Assembly (NCBI GenBank): GCA_965263155.1
Contig: OZ253586.1
Coordinates: forward strand, 310,001-374,000
DNA: 64,000 nucleotides
Direction of reading: 5' to 3'
Source: JAAXIE01 sp965263155
GTDB taxonomy: Bacteria > Chloroflexota > Dehalococcoidia > Lucifugimonadales > JAAXIE01
The position numbers were made by a program, and so were the translations under genes. Numbering within the stretch: the stretch's first letter is position 1; each line of letters begins with the position of its first letter. The notes beneath the pieces are model-generated. The model was not told where the DNA came from and made no database searches. It was given only the letters and a program-made list of their open reading frames with translations. Positions 51,525 to 60,484 of this stretch are shown here, piece after piece.

Positions 51525-52283
51525 TCAGCGAGCAGCCGTCGCGGGTTGATGCGCCAAGAGGAAGTCCCGCACTTGGCTTATCGTCTTGGCCTTCACGTCC
51601 GGCGACTCCTTCCAAGGATATGCCGTCACTTGGGCTTTAGGCGCCAACTCCGCTAGGTCCATAGCAGCCTCGTACGAGTGAGCTGGTGTGTCGTCAGGCA
51701 TGACCAGCATTGGCGTCTGACACGAGCGCACGAAGTCCCGCGTCACGCAGTACACGAACTCCGGCTGGACCCTGTAAAGGTTGTGCAAGTACTCTTCAAC
51801 GATCTCCATTGTCACGTCAGGACGCTGTGCGCATAGTTCGGGGGCCCAAGCATCACGGCCGGAATCGTACATAGCGTCCGGTGTCTTGGGGGCGTGCCCA
51901 ACCGGCTGGCAGAGGACCGTGGCTACGACGCGCTCGGGAGCCCGTTCAATGAGCTTGAGCGCAAACGGGCCGCCGATACAGTAGCCCATGAAGAGGAACT
52001 CCTGTATGCCCAGATGGTCCATCAACCCCAGTTGATCGTCGGCAAAAGCCCCCCACGGGTCGTCGACCTGGACCGGCCCGGTGGACTCTCCCCCATTCGC
52101 GTTGCGCTGGTCCATCGTGATGCAGCGGAAGTCGTTCTTGAACTCTTCCATCGCGTTGAACACCTGCGTAGGCCAAAGGTCCAGCCTGGAGTTCAAGCCC
52201 CCGCCGGGGGTCACCAGAAGCGGGAAACCTGTCCCAGCTTCCTCATAGTGGATGCGGACATCGCCCTTGGTATAAAACGGCAT
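51525..52283 (-). CDS. Alpha/beta-hydrolase-fold protein with Cys in the nucleophile elbow
   Basis: A 252-residue alpha/beta hydrolase-fold protein: oxyanion region LLVTPGGGLNSRLDLWP, DFRCITMDQRNANGGES and the elbow FLFMGYCIGGPFAL, where the nucleophile position (GxCxG, residue 102) is Cys instead of Ser. The acid is probably in MLVMPDDTPAHS. I see no canonical catalytic histidine: the expected position reads YPWKESPDVKAKT. It may act like dienelactone hydrolase-type thiol enzymes, or be a non-hydrolytic fold member. ATG 52283 follows AAGGAGAA. Confidence 0.8.
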   Translation of the reverse strand: MPFYTKGDVRIHYEEAGTGFPLLVTPGGGLNSRLDLWPTQVFNAMEEFKNDFRCITMDQRNANGGESTGPVQVDDPWGAFADDQLGLMDHLGIQEFLFMGYCIGGPFALKLIERAPERVVATVLCQPVGHAPKTPDAMYDSGRDAWAPELCAQRPDVTMEIVEEYLHNLYRVQPEFVYCVTRDFVRSCQTPMLVMPDDTPAHSYEAAMDLAELAPKAQVTAYPWKESPDVKAKTISQVRDFLLAHQPATAAR

Positions 52284-52412
52284 TGTGGATTCTCCTTCTT
52301 GACCCCATTACCGGCGTTTCCGGCAATTGTAATTTGGGAAACCGAGGTGTCAAGGCAGTCACAGACTGTGCCTTGGCGAGCGGTTTCTTCGGGGCTCCAG
52401 CTTTGTTGTTAC

Positions 52413-53267
52413 CTAGGAACCCGTTGCGGGAGACCAGTTGTATATCTTCGACAGCGTTCCGCCCATGAGGGCGGAACGCTCTGAGTCTGAAAGCTGGTCG
52501 GTAACCCGGAATGCTTCGACTCCCTGCTCGTAGGTCAGCACGTTTACCGCACGGGTCCAGTCGGTGCCCCACATGCAACGTTCGAAGCCGAAGGCGTCGA
52601 ATATCCTGCGGAGGGGCTCCCAGATGTCGGGGTATGGAAATGGCTGATGAGATAGGGTGCAGGCCCCAGAAATCTTGATGGCCACGTTGTCGCACTCGGC
52701 CAGCGCAAGAATGTTGTCCATTTCGGCAAAGGGCACCGCTGGCGCTGGCGGCTCGAAGGGCTGGGCGATGCCTAAGTGGTCAATCACTATCTGGGTATTA
52801 GGATTTCGGCGAGCCAATTCACGCAGAAGAGGCAGCTTGCCTGAAGACATCACGTTCACCGGAACTCCCGCCTGCCCGCCGGCCGCGAGTATGAGGTTGG
52901 GGCCAGGATCGTCGGCTTGGAATTCCTGCGCTACCAGCATCAGTCGGGCCCCGACCACACCGGGCCTGCCGGTCCAGTCAGCCATCTCATTGGCGATTGA
53001 GTCCGACTGGGGGTCGAAGGGCTTGATCAAGCCGAAGCGGCCTGAATGCTTCGCGTACACTTCAAGGGCATAGCTGGGATCGTAGCGATACATCGAAAAT
53101 GGCGACACCAATAGTGCTCCGTCGACCCCGACGGCGTCCATCGCCGCCACCATTTCGTCCCCTGTAACCGAGTCAGGGCCCACCAAGGTGCCGCTCCAAG
53201 GACGTCCAGCATGGTTGCGCTCGTAGGCATGCACCTGCACGTCGATCGTAGGAGTCCGCGTTGTCAT
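52413..53267 (-). CDS. Amidohydrolase_2-family protein
   Basis: A 284-residue TIM-barrel hydrolase or lactonase of the amidohydrolase_2 group (4-sulfomuconolactone or 2-pyrone-4,6-dicarboxylate hydrolase-like size). It starts PTIDVQVHAYERNHAGRPWS; the usual HxH is replaced by Q-V-H, as in several members. Central TQIVIDHLGIAQPFEP holds the barrel histidine, and FERCMWGTDWTRAVN the late aspartate. AGAGGAG precedes ATG 53267. It lies about 130 bp upstream of the Cys-elbow hydrolase gene on the same strand and may share a pathway with it. Confidence 0.85.
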   Translation of the reverse strand: MTTRTPTIDVQVHAYERNHAGRPWSGTLVGPDSVTGDEMVAAMDAVGVDGALLVSPFSMYRYDPSYALEVYAKHSGRFGLIKPFDPQSDSIANEMADWTGRPGVVGARLMLVAQEFQADDPGPNLILAAGGQAGVPVNVMSSGKLPLLRELARRNPNTQIVIDHLGIAQPFEPPAPAVPFAEMDNILALAECDNVAIKISGACTLSHQPFPYPDIWEPLRRIFDAFGFERCMWGTDWTRAVNVLTYEQGVEAFRVTDQLSDSERSALMGGTLSKIYNWSPATGS

Positions 53268-53524
53268 CTTTTCTCTCCTCTTAATTCATAAATGCCGGGT
53301 ACAGGTGTTAAAGCCCCGTATATAACACACCGGCTAGGTCGGATCGAAGGCTATCAGCTAATTCTGGTTAGTTTACACCAGGACCGAGCTTCCGGGGAGA
53401 AGGCGCACTTTTTCACGGGCCTCCGATGCCGTCAGCCGTTTCTATGGGTCAAGCTTGCTGTTATATTGCTGCCGTCGCGAAGTGTCGGCTTTTCTTTCTC
53501 ATCACTAACGTCGAGGTGCGGCCG

Positions 53525-54533
53525 TTGGCTGCTGCAAACGTAAACGAGAACGTTCGCTATGAGCCGAACGAACGTGCCCCTTCTCTAGTGGCTCTAGGCG
53601 CTGGCGCGCAGGCAGCCCTGATCACCCTAGCCCCCATCGTGTTGACTGTAGTGATCGTCGTCCGCATTGCTGACGGGTCCGAAAGCTATATTTCTTGGGC
53701 GGCCTTTGCGGCCTTGGTGGTGAGTGGCGTGACCACAGTGATGCAGGCAGTGCGTGTTGGACGCATCGGGTCGGGACACATCCTCATCATGGGCACATCG
53801 GGGGCCTTCATCGCGGTCTGCGTCGCGGCCCACGTCGAGGCTGGCCCCTCCACGATGGCCAGCTTGGTAGTCATCTCGTCCCTCTTCCAGTTCCTGCTTG
53901 CCGCACGACTCTCCCTGTTGCGCCGGATATTCACTCCCGTTGTATCCGGCACCGTAATCATGTTGATCGCTGCCACTGTCATGCCAATAGTATTCGATAC
54001 CCTCGGACAGGTCCCCCGAAGGGGTCTCTGGCGCTGCCGGGCCGTTGGCTGCGGGCTCCACACTGATTGTGGTGACAGCCCTTGTGTTACGCGGGCCTCC
54101 CGCTTGGCGATTGTGGGCGCCGGTCATCGGGATAGTAGTGGGCTGTGCTGTGGGCGTGCCCTTCGGTCTCTACGACATCGACCAAGTGCTGGAGGCTCCC
54201 TGGGTTGGTGTGCCCATTGATTCCTGGCCGGGCTTCGACTTCACGCCGGGGGTGCATTTCTGGGCGCTGCTGCCTGCGTTCGTGGTGGTCACCTTGGTGG
54301 GGGCCATAGTGGTAACTGCTCGAAAGCAGGGGAGCGGGGCGGAGCTGGAGTTCGTGTCGGCCGCCGAGGGGGAGAACCTGGAAGACCAGTTGGCGCATAT
54401 GACTGAGCCGGCGGACGTTCCCGACGGGCGCAAAGTCTCCTTCCGCCTGCTGCGACATTACGCATCATCGGTCCGCCACCAGAAGTACCATGGCGTGGAC
54501 ATCGTCACGGTGCATGTGGAGAGCCGTCGGTAG
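53525..54533 (+). pseudogene. Decayed NCS2 xanthine/uracil permease
   Basis: Nucleobase:cation symporter-2 remnant. From about 53525 the frame gives membrane helices (ALITLAPIVLTVVIVVRIAD, GHILIMGTSGAFIAVCVAAH, FTPVVSGTVIMLIAATVMPI) up to GQVP, then breaks. A run of five C at 54013-54017 would need to be four to continue as EGVSGAAGPLAAGSTLIVVTA in the next frame, which runs to 54533. After AIVVTARKQGSG the remaining transmembrane half is absent and only a C-terminal tail (FRLLRHYASSVRHQKYHGVD) remains. So there are two lesions: a one-base frameshift and an apparent internal deletion. Confidence 0.75.
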
Positions 54534-54616
54534 GGTATCATGTGGCCACGCAACCGGAGGCCGGAAGCGATTGGAGGCAGAAGATGGAGCAGCCCACCGT
54601 CACAGGCTAGACCCTT

Positions 54617-55072
54617 ATGCAAGCCGAATTCGGTGACCGGTACATGCCCTACGGACGGTGGCTGGTAACCCTTTGGCTGGTTGTAAGCGTGGCTGGAATC
54701 CTAGTCATTCCCCTCTGGTGGCTCTTCAGCTTGTGGTACTGCCCGGAGTACATGCGTCATGTGTCGGCCCGTCTCACCACCAACGCCTTGGAGATACGCA
54801 AGGGCGTGTTCATGCGCGCCGTGGCCACCATCCCGCTGAACCGCATTACCGATGTGCGCCTGCACGACGGTCCCTTGATGCGTCATCAGAGCCTGCGTGG
54901 TCTCAAAGTGGAGACTGCTGGCCAAGGCGCCGGCCCGGGCGCCAGCGAAAGCAACCTCATCGGGGTAGTGGATGCCGTGCAGTTCCGGGATGCCATACTC
55001 CGGCAGAGGCAGCAGGTCCTAGGCGCTGAAGCCACGACGGCGGCGCCCAAGGCTCCACTCCCTCGGACGTGA
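54617..55072 (+). CDS. YdbS-like bacterial PH-domain membrane protein, probably damaged
   Basis: A 151-residue protein with two adjacent membrane segments (WLVTLWLVVSVAGILVIPLW, LFSLWYC) and a bPH2 domain (SARLTTNALEIRKGVFMRAV, IPLNRITDVRLHDGPLMRHQ). An ATG at 54584 with an ideal GGAGG site lies in the same frame, but after eight codons meets TAG at 54608-54610, so the natural N-terminus appears cut by a nonsense change. At the 3' end a 19-codon frame (55069-55128, TALLMEIRDILARMDSKG) that looks like the family's usual C-terminal helix is out of phase. It sits beside the broken permease, suggesting a decaying locus. Confidence 0.6.
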   Translation: MQAEFGDRYMPYGRWLVTLWLVVSVAGILVIPLWWLFSLWYCPEYMRHVSARLTTNALEIRKGVFMRAVATIPLNRITDVRLHDGPLMRHQSLRGLKVETAGQGAGPGASESNLIGVVDAVQFRDAILRQRQQVLGAEATTAAPKAPLPRT

Positions 55073-55205
55073 CGGCGCTGCTCATGGAGATTCGGGACAT
55101 ACTTGCGCGGATGGACAGTAAGGGGTAGGAGCTAGACGGAAGCCAACCCGTCAGCAGGTGGGCAGATGATACCCTGTCTTCAAATCACGGGTTCAGAGGC
55201 GAAGA

Positions 55206-55496
55206 GTGACTGGGAATGAGGTCCTAGACCTGTTGAGAGCGCACAAACCGCTGCTTGCGGAGCGCTTTGGCGTAACCCAACTTGCGTTGTTCGGTTCCTT
55301 TGCTCGCGAGCAAGCTACCGACCGCAGCGATGTGGACATTCTCGTTCAGTTCGACGGACCGGCCACCGCAAAGTCCTACTTCGGTTTGCAATTCTACTTG
55401 GAAGACCTGCTGAGTCGCCCGGTTGACCTAGTGACTACCAAGGCCTTACGCAATGAGTTCCGTCCGTACGTTGAGCGAGAGGCTAGGAGTGTCTGA
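55206..55496 (+). CDS. mntA: MntA-type minimal nucleotidyltransferase (antitoxin)
   Basis: A 96-residue MNT-fold nucleotidyltransferase. The motif is ALFGSFAREQATDRSDVDIL with Gly30-Ser31 and Asp42/Asp44; a third acidic residue is in SRPVDLVT. In characterised pairs MntA adds AMP units to the HepT ribonuclease and silences it. GTG 55206 follows GAGGCGAAGA. The downstream hepT starts within its last codons (8-bp overlap), the standard order for this type VII toxin-antitoxin pair. Confidence 0.92.
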   Translation: MTGNEVLDLLRAHKPLLAERFGVTQLALFGSFAREQATDRSDVDILVQFDGPATAKSYFGLQFYLEDLLSRPVDLVTTKALRNEFRPYVEREARSV

Positions 55497-55851
55497 GCCT
55501 CGCCGCGCAGAACGAGACCTGCGTCTGTACGTACAGGACATGATGCAATTCGCGCAGCGTATCTCGGCTTACAGCAAAGGCATGGACCGGGACGATTTCC
55601 TTGCAGACACACGCACCTACGACTTTATCCTACGCAACATTGGACTAATCGGTGAAGCAGCAGGTCACATTCCTGATCACATCCGAGCGGAGCATTCGGA
55701 CATTGAGTGGCGACAGATCATAGGAGCGCGCAATCGCCTCGCGCATGCCTGCCTTGGAATCGACGATGATGTCGTCTGGGACATCGTAACCATTGGTGTT
55801 CCAGAGGTATTGCTCAAGCTTCAGAACCTGCTAGATTCAACCCTGCCTTAG
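55489..55851 (+). CDS. hepT: HepT-type HEPN ribonuclease toxin (DUF86), Tyr of the RX4HXY motif replaced
   Basis: A 120-residue HEPN toxin partner of MntA, all helical (LRLYVQDMMQFAQRISAYSK, DFILRNIGLIGEAAGHIPDH). The active-site motif reads R81-NRLA-H86-A-C88: Arg and His of RX4H are intact, but the tyrosine normally two positions after His, the site of AMP addition by MntA in the studied Shewanella pair, is cysteine. Either another residue is modified or silencing differs. GTG 55489 with GAGAGG 6 nt upstream is preferred over ATG 55453. Confidence 0.9.
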   Translation: MSEPRRAERDLRLYVQDMMQFAQRISAYSKGMDRDDFLADTRTYDFILRNIGLIGEAAGHIPDHIRAEHSDIEWRQIIGARNRLAHACLGIDDDVVWDIVTIGVPEVLLKLQNLLDSTLP

Positions 55852-55894
55852 TGCCTAGGGTTACGAGCCTCTGTACTTCTCGGCGTATTTCCCC

Positions 55895-57433
55895 TTACCT
55901 CCCCTCCTTGATCCAGTCCGCCACCCTCTCCCCCACCAGAATCGCGGTGGCGTTGGTGTTGGCGCGTGTGATTTGGGGGAGGACGGAGCAGTCGGCGACG
56001 CGGAGGTTCTCGACGCCTCGGACGCGGCAGTACTGGTCGGCTACGGCCATGGGGTCGGAGTCGGGGCCCATGTGGCATGTGCAGGAGTAGTGACGGGAGG
56101 TCCCGCAGGTGCGGAACAGGTAGGCGTCAAGCTTCTCGTCGTCGGCAAGCTCATCCTCGGTGGGATTTATCCACTGAGCGACGATTTCCTGGTAGGCAGG
56201 GTGGTCGACCATCCGGCGGACGAAGCGCAGGCCCTCCCGGAGACGCTCCCTGTCCCAAGGGTCTTCGAGGTAGTGGTAGTTAAAGTAGGGCTGGACGTTG
56301 GGGTCGGCGGAGACTATGCGCACCTCGCCCACGCTGGCAGGCATCTCGAGGGCGCAGGCGATGCGGAAGGTGCCTTCGGGCATGGTGTCGCCACTGAGGG
56401 TGGAGAATACTGAGTTGGTCATCAGCATGATGTCGTTGGGAGTGCTGGAGCCTGTGGCGGTGTAGCGCAGGGCGAAGCGGGACTTGGTGACGTCGAGATG
56501 CAGGGCCACGCCTGCTTTCACCCGTAGGGAGGCACTGGCCGAGGGGTGGTTCTTTAGATTTTGGCCCACGCCGGGCGAGTCGTGAATCACGGGAATGCCC
56601 ACTTCGCGCAGCTGGTCTGCTGGGCCGACGCCAGACAGCATCAGCATGTGAGGCGAGCGGATGCCGCCAGCGCTGAGCACGATCTGCTCGCCCTCTACCA
56701 CGAACACCTCGCCGTTGCTCTCTACCTCCACACCCACGGCCTTCTTGCCCTCGAACACGACGCGACGGGCCTGCACGTTGCTCCGGATGGTCAGGTTCAT
56801 GCGGTGCTGCACGGGATTGAGGTGGGTGAGGGCGGTGCTCATGCGGATGCCCTCGGGATTGTTCATGGGGATGTAGCTGAGGCCGTAGGGGCCGGGGCCG
56901 TTCATGTCGGCCACTTCAGGGAAGCCGGAAGCGAGGCACGCTTGTCGAAAGGCCGCTTGGATGGGCAAGGAGGGCTCGCTGGGGCGACGCAGGACTGGCA
57001 CCGGGCCGTCTGCGCCATGGAAGTCGTCGCGGATGTCTTGGTCAGACTCCAGCCTGCGCAGGAATGGCAGGACGTTCAGGTAGCCCCATTCGTCGTTGCC
57101 GCGAGTGGCCCAGTCGTCGTGGTCGTCTGGCAGACCCCGGAGGAAGACTTGGCCGTTGATGGCCCCTGAACCGCCAACGACTTTGCCCTCGGCCACATGT
57201 ATCTCGCCCTGCACCGGGTTGATCACGCCGCGCATGGCCCAGTTGTGAGGCGCGCCCTCGGCCTCAGCGTCCCGGGTCTCGCCGTACTTGAGGTCGTCGG
57301 TGAGGTGCTGGAAGTCTGGATAATGAGGGCCAGCCTCCAGCAGCAGCACCGACAGGCTGGGGTCCTCGGAAAGCCGGGCCGCCAGCGGGCATCCCGCAGA
57401 ACCAGCCCCGATCACGATAACGTCGTACTTCAT
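55895..57433 (-). CDS. GMC-family FAD oxidoreductase (choline dehydrogenase-like)
   Basis: A 512-residue glucose-methanol-choline oxidoreductase. The FAD fold DVIVIGAGSAGCPLAARLSE starts at residue 3; GGSGAINGQVFLRGLPDDHD is GMC signature 1, and GGIRSPHMLMLSGVGPA signature 2. Near the C-terminus the catalytic histidine is in TSRHYSCTCHMGPDSD (usually HPVGTCRMG) and the Asn in ITRANTNATAILVGERVAD. The cysteine-rich variant of the histidine segment is unusual. ATG 57433 has GGAGGGAAGG directly upstream. It oxidises an alcohol; the substrate is unknown. Confidence 0.92.
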   Translation of the reverse strand: MKYDVIVIGAGSAGCPLAARLSEDPSLSVLLLEAGPHYPDFQHLTDDLKYGETRDAEAEGAPHNWAMRGVINPVQGEIHVAEGKVVGGSGAINGQVFLRGLPDDHDDWATRGNDEWGYLNVLPFLRRLESDQDIRDDFHGADGPVPVLRRPSEPSLPIQAAFRQACLASGFPEVADMNGPGPYGLSYIPMNNPEGIRMSTALTHLNPVQHRMNLTIRSNVQARRVVFEGKKAVGVEVESNGEVFVVEGEQIVLSAGGIRSPHMLMLSGVGPADQLREVGIPVIHDSPGVGQNLKNHPSASASLRVKAGVALHLDVTKSRFALRYTATGSSTPNDIMLMTNSVFSTLSGDTMPEGTFRIACALEMPASVGEVRIVSADPNVQPYFNYHYLEDPWDRERLREGLRFVRRMVDHPAYQEIVAQWINPTEDELADDEKLDAYLFRTCGTSRHYSCTCHMGPDSDPMAVADQYCRVRGVENLRVADCSVLPQITRANTNATAILVGERVADWIKEGR

Positions 57434-57815
57434 CCTTCCCTCCAGAACACCCAAATAAGTGCCGCAGGCACAGGGAAATGAGATAGCCTAGTTATTGGGT
57501 GGTTGTCAACATGGCAGTCGTCGTAGCGAGCCGAGCTCGGCCCGCTCTGAAAAGGGGCCTTGCTTCTCCGCTCGTCCCGACCCAAGTGGGACGCAGCGTC
57601 TAGCGGAGCCTGGGTACGGGCACTAGATGATGACCAAGCGGAGGGTGCCCGCGCTGTTATACTCTCGAGAAGACGCAGTGATTGTCTGGCAGCAGGAGAC
57701 TAATCAGGAGAGGTTTACGGCTGTAGTAGTCCAATCGACTTAGTTGGTCTCGCTCGTTAGTTGGTCTCGCTCGTCTTCGTCAAAACCAACCAACTCCCGT
57801 AGGCAGGTCAATCAT
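57434..57815. other. Noncoding region before thrC
   Basis: No gene. It contains a TTATACT -10-like element (57656-57662) without a clear -35, and a perfect tandem duplication of TTAGTTGGTCTCGCTCG at 57740-57773, just upstream of thrC. Confidence 0.5.
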
Positions 57816-58985
57816 ATGTTCAGCTATCTTGACCATCTGGAATGTAGTGTGTGCGGGGTCGAGTACCCGCACGACAAGCCGATTCGCACCTGTACCGCCT
57901 GCAACAAGGTGTTGCTGGCGCGGTACGACCTGCCCCGGTTGAAGCGGGAGGTGGCGCGAGAGGCCATCGAGGGGCGGCAAGCTGGCATGTGGGCCTTCTC
58001 GGAGCTACTGCCAGCGTCGCGGCCCGAAGACATCATCACGTTGGGCGAGGGTGGGACGCCCCTGCTGCATGCCCCGCGATTGGGCGCGTCTCTTGGAATG
58101 CCCAGCTTGTACATCAAGGATGAGGGGTTGAATCCCACTGGCACCTTCAAGGCTCGCGGATTAGCGGCGGCCGTCTCCAAGGCCAAAGAGGTGGGGTTGA
58201 CCCAGCTGATCATGCCTTCGGCTGGAAACGCCGCTGGCGCGATGGCAGCATACGCCGCTCGTGGTGGGTTGGAGGCGCATGTGTACATGCCGCAGGATGC
58301 GCCGGAAGGCAATAAGCTGGAGTGTCTCACTCTGGGGTCGGAGCTCAACTTGGTGGACGGCCATATCGGCGACGCCGGAGTCCTTTCCCGGGCTAGGGCA
58401 GCCGAGGAAGGGATGTTTGACCTTTCCACCATGCAGGAGCCATACCGGGCCGAGGGCAAGAAGACCATGGGGCTGGAAATCGCCATGCAGCTGGGATGGC
58501 GCATGCCCGAAGCCATCATCTACCCCACTGGAGGGGGCACCGGCATCATCGGCATGTGGAAGGGTTACTTGGAACTGCTAGAGTTGGGTTGGGTGGAAGG
58601 CAAGTTGCCCCGGTTTATAGCTGTGCAAGCCGAGGGTTGCCAGCCAGTGGTGCATGCTTACGAGTCGGGGGCAGAGGCATCGCAGGCGTGGCCGAACCCA
58701 CATACAGTGGCTGATGGCCTCCGTGTGCCCCATCCCTTCGCCGACTACCTGGTGTTGCAGGCCATACGCGAAACGGGCGGGACTGCCCTCACCGTTTCGG
58801 ACGCCGAAATGGTCGACGCTATGAAGGAGATGGCAGCAGCCGAGGGTGTATTCGCGTGTCCAGAAGGGGCCGCCACGCTGGTGGCCGCGAAGAAGCTGCT
58901 GGCCCAAGGCCAACTGGACCCGGAGGGGACCACCATCCTCCTCAACACTGGATCAGCATACAAGTATCTGCGACTGCTGGGATGA
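57816..58985 (+). CDS. thrC: Threonine synthase
   Basis: PLP-dependent enzyme converting O-phosphohomoserine to threonine, 389 residues. The N-terminus has a zinc-ribbon-like start (LECSVCGVEYPHDKPIRTCT, four Cys), then LGEGGTPLLHAPRLG, the PLP lysine in GLNPTGTFKARG, SAGNAAGAMAAYAARGG (phosphate cup region) and IYPTGGGTGIIGMWKG. ATG 57816 is preferred: family similarity begins here, and the longer frame runs through a tandem repeat. The zinc-ribbon type is common in archaea and Chloroflexota. Paralogous functions (diaminopropionate lyase, cysteate synthase) are less likely but possible. Confidence 0.9.
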   Translation: MFSYLDHLECSVCGVEYPHDKPIRTCTACNKVLLARYDLPRLKREVAREAIEGRQAGMWAFSELLPASRPEDIITLGEGGTPLLHAPRLGASLGMPSLYIKDEGLNPTGTFKARGLAAAVSKAKEVGLTQLIMPSAGNAAGAMAAYAARGGLEAHVYMPQDAPEGNKLECLTLGSELNLVDGHIGDAGVLSRARAAEEGMFDLSTMQEPYRAEGKKTMGLEIAMQLGWRMPEAIIYPTGGGTGIIGMWKGYLELLELGWVEGKLPRFIAVQAEGCQPVVHAYESGAEASQAWPNPHTVADGLRVPHPFADYLVLQAIRETGGTALTVSDAEMVDAMKEMAAAEGVFACPEGAATLVAAKKLLAQGQLDPEGTTILLNTGSAYKYLRLLG

Positions 58986-59121
58986 CAGAACTGCTGGATG
59001 ACAAGTCGGTAGAGGCTGGGCCTTTTCATTGAAGCGGCGTCCCTAATCCGTTAGGATTGGACTTTCCTCCAAATCGGCCTCAAGGCTCGGAAAGCCCTCA
59101 ATCGGCCCCAAAGGATGGTGA

Positions 59122-60462
59122 ATGCTCAGGTCCCCCTTACGAGTGAGTGACGACCACCTGCGGTTCGGCGGCTGGGGCGTACATTACGCTTGGATCATCG
59201 TCCTGCTGGCGGCCACCATGTGGATGATAAGCTCGTCCTTCCGGTTTGCCGCTGTGGTGCTGGTACCCCACCTGCAGGACCCCGTTGATGGGTTCGGCTG
59301 GTCGAAGTGGGCCATAGCAATCGCATTCAGCTTGCAGTGGGTTATCTCCGCTGTCATGTCGCCGGTGCTCGGCGGGCTGGGGGAGCGGTACGGAGTGCGT
59401 CCCATTCTGGTACTGGGCGCAGTGCTGTTCCTAGCTGGCATGGTGCTTTGTGGATACATGACCTCGCTCTGGCAGTTCTACCTCTACTTCGGCATCCTCT
59501 TGGGCATTGCCATGACCGTGTTCCAAGTGCCGCTGGTGTCCAGCGTGACAGTCTGGTTCCGTACCAACCTAGGCGCTGCCATGGGCGGGATGCAGGCACT
59601 GCAAAGCTTGGGAACGGTGACCATGATCCCGCTGATTGCGGTGCTGTTTGCTGGGGTCGGTCTCAATTGGACCTTCTGGATTCCGGGCATCGCTGGCGGG
59701 ATCCTGCTGTTCTTGATGATTCCTCCGTTCTTCAACGAGCCTGCTCAGGCCAAGATGCGGCCCTACGGGGCCGCCATCGGGGAACTTGTTGTGCCAGTGC
59801 AGCGGGATGAGGAGACCAAGATACGGAACCAAGTCTTTTTCGGAGAGGCACGTCGCACCCATGCCTTCTGGAACCTCATCGGCATTCACTTCTGGGGGTG
59901 CATGGGCCACAACGTCTTCATCGTATTTCTGGTCGCCATGGCCCAAGACGTCGGAGTGTCAGCGAGCTTGGCCGTCGCCTCATTCGTCACTCTCCAGTCC
60001 TCCAGCATGATCGCCCGGTTCGCTGTCCCTATCGTTGCCGACCACATAGGGGCCAAGAACGTGATGAAGGTCTGCTTCTCGCTGCAAGTGCTCCCCCCCA
60101 TCCTGTTGCTGGTAACTCAAGACCCGTGGGCGTTCTTCGTTTTTGCCGCCCTGTTCGGTATCGGATCGGGTGGAGAAGTGCCACTCTTCCCCATCATCAA
60201 CCGGCAGTATTTCGGTCGCGCCCCCATCGGTGCGGTCTACGGCTGGGAGATGCTGGGCAACGGCTTCGGCATGGCCATTGGGCCCATATTGGGCGGCTTG
60301 CTGCTGGACTTCGTGAGTTTCCAGAGCGCAATCTTGATGTCCATAGCATTCAGCGCGATAGGCCTCATATCCGTCGTCCTTCTGCCCGCCACGACCCGCG
60401 TGCTGACGCCTGATTGGGAGAGGCTCTTGCCTCAGGCTGTGCGATCGTCTTCGTCTTCGTAG
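59122..60462 (+). CDS. MFS transporter
   Basis: A 446-residue 12-helix major facilitator of the monocarboxylate/OFA-like group. It starts with a soluble tail, then YAWIIVLLAATMWMISSSFR, the loop 2-3 motif GGLGERYGVRPILVLGAVLF, VTVWFRTNLGAAMGGMQALQ and, in the second half, PIVADHIGAKNVMKVCFSLQ. It is related to, but clearly different from, the MFS gene at 4319-5593. It ends in a serine run. Substrate unknown; the next gene starts 22 bp later and is probably co-transcribed. Confidence 0.88.
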   Translation: MLRSPLRVSDDHLRFGGWGVHYAWIIVLLAATMWMISSSFRFAAVVLVPHLQDPVDGFGWSKWAIAIAFSLQWVISAVMSPVLGGLGERYGVRPILVLGAVLFLAGMVLCGYMTSLWQFYLYFGILLGIAMTVFQVPLVSSVTVWFRTNLGAAMGGMQALQSLGTVTMIPLIAVLFAGVGLNWTFWIPGIAGGILLFLMIPPFFNEPAQAKMRPYGAAIGELVVPVQRDEETKIRNQVFFGEARRTHAFWNLIGIHFWGCMGHNVFIVFLVAMAQDVGVSASLAVASFVTLQSSSMIARFAVPIVADHIGAKNVMKVCFSLQVLPPILLLVTQDPWAFFVFAALFGIGSGGEVPLFPIINRQYFGRAPIGAVYGWEMLGNGFGMAIGPILGGLLLDFVSFQSAILMSIAFSAIGLISVVLLPATTRVLTPDWERLLPQAVRSSSSS

Positions 60463-60484
60463 GGGGTGACCTATTGTTAGCAGC

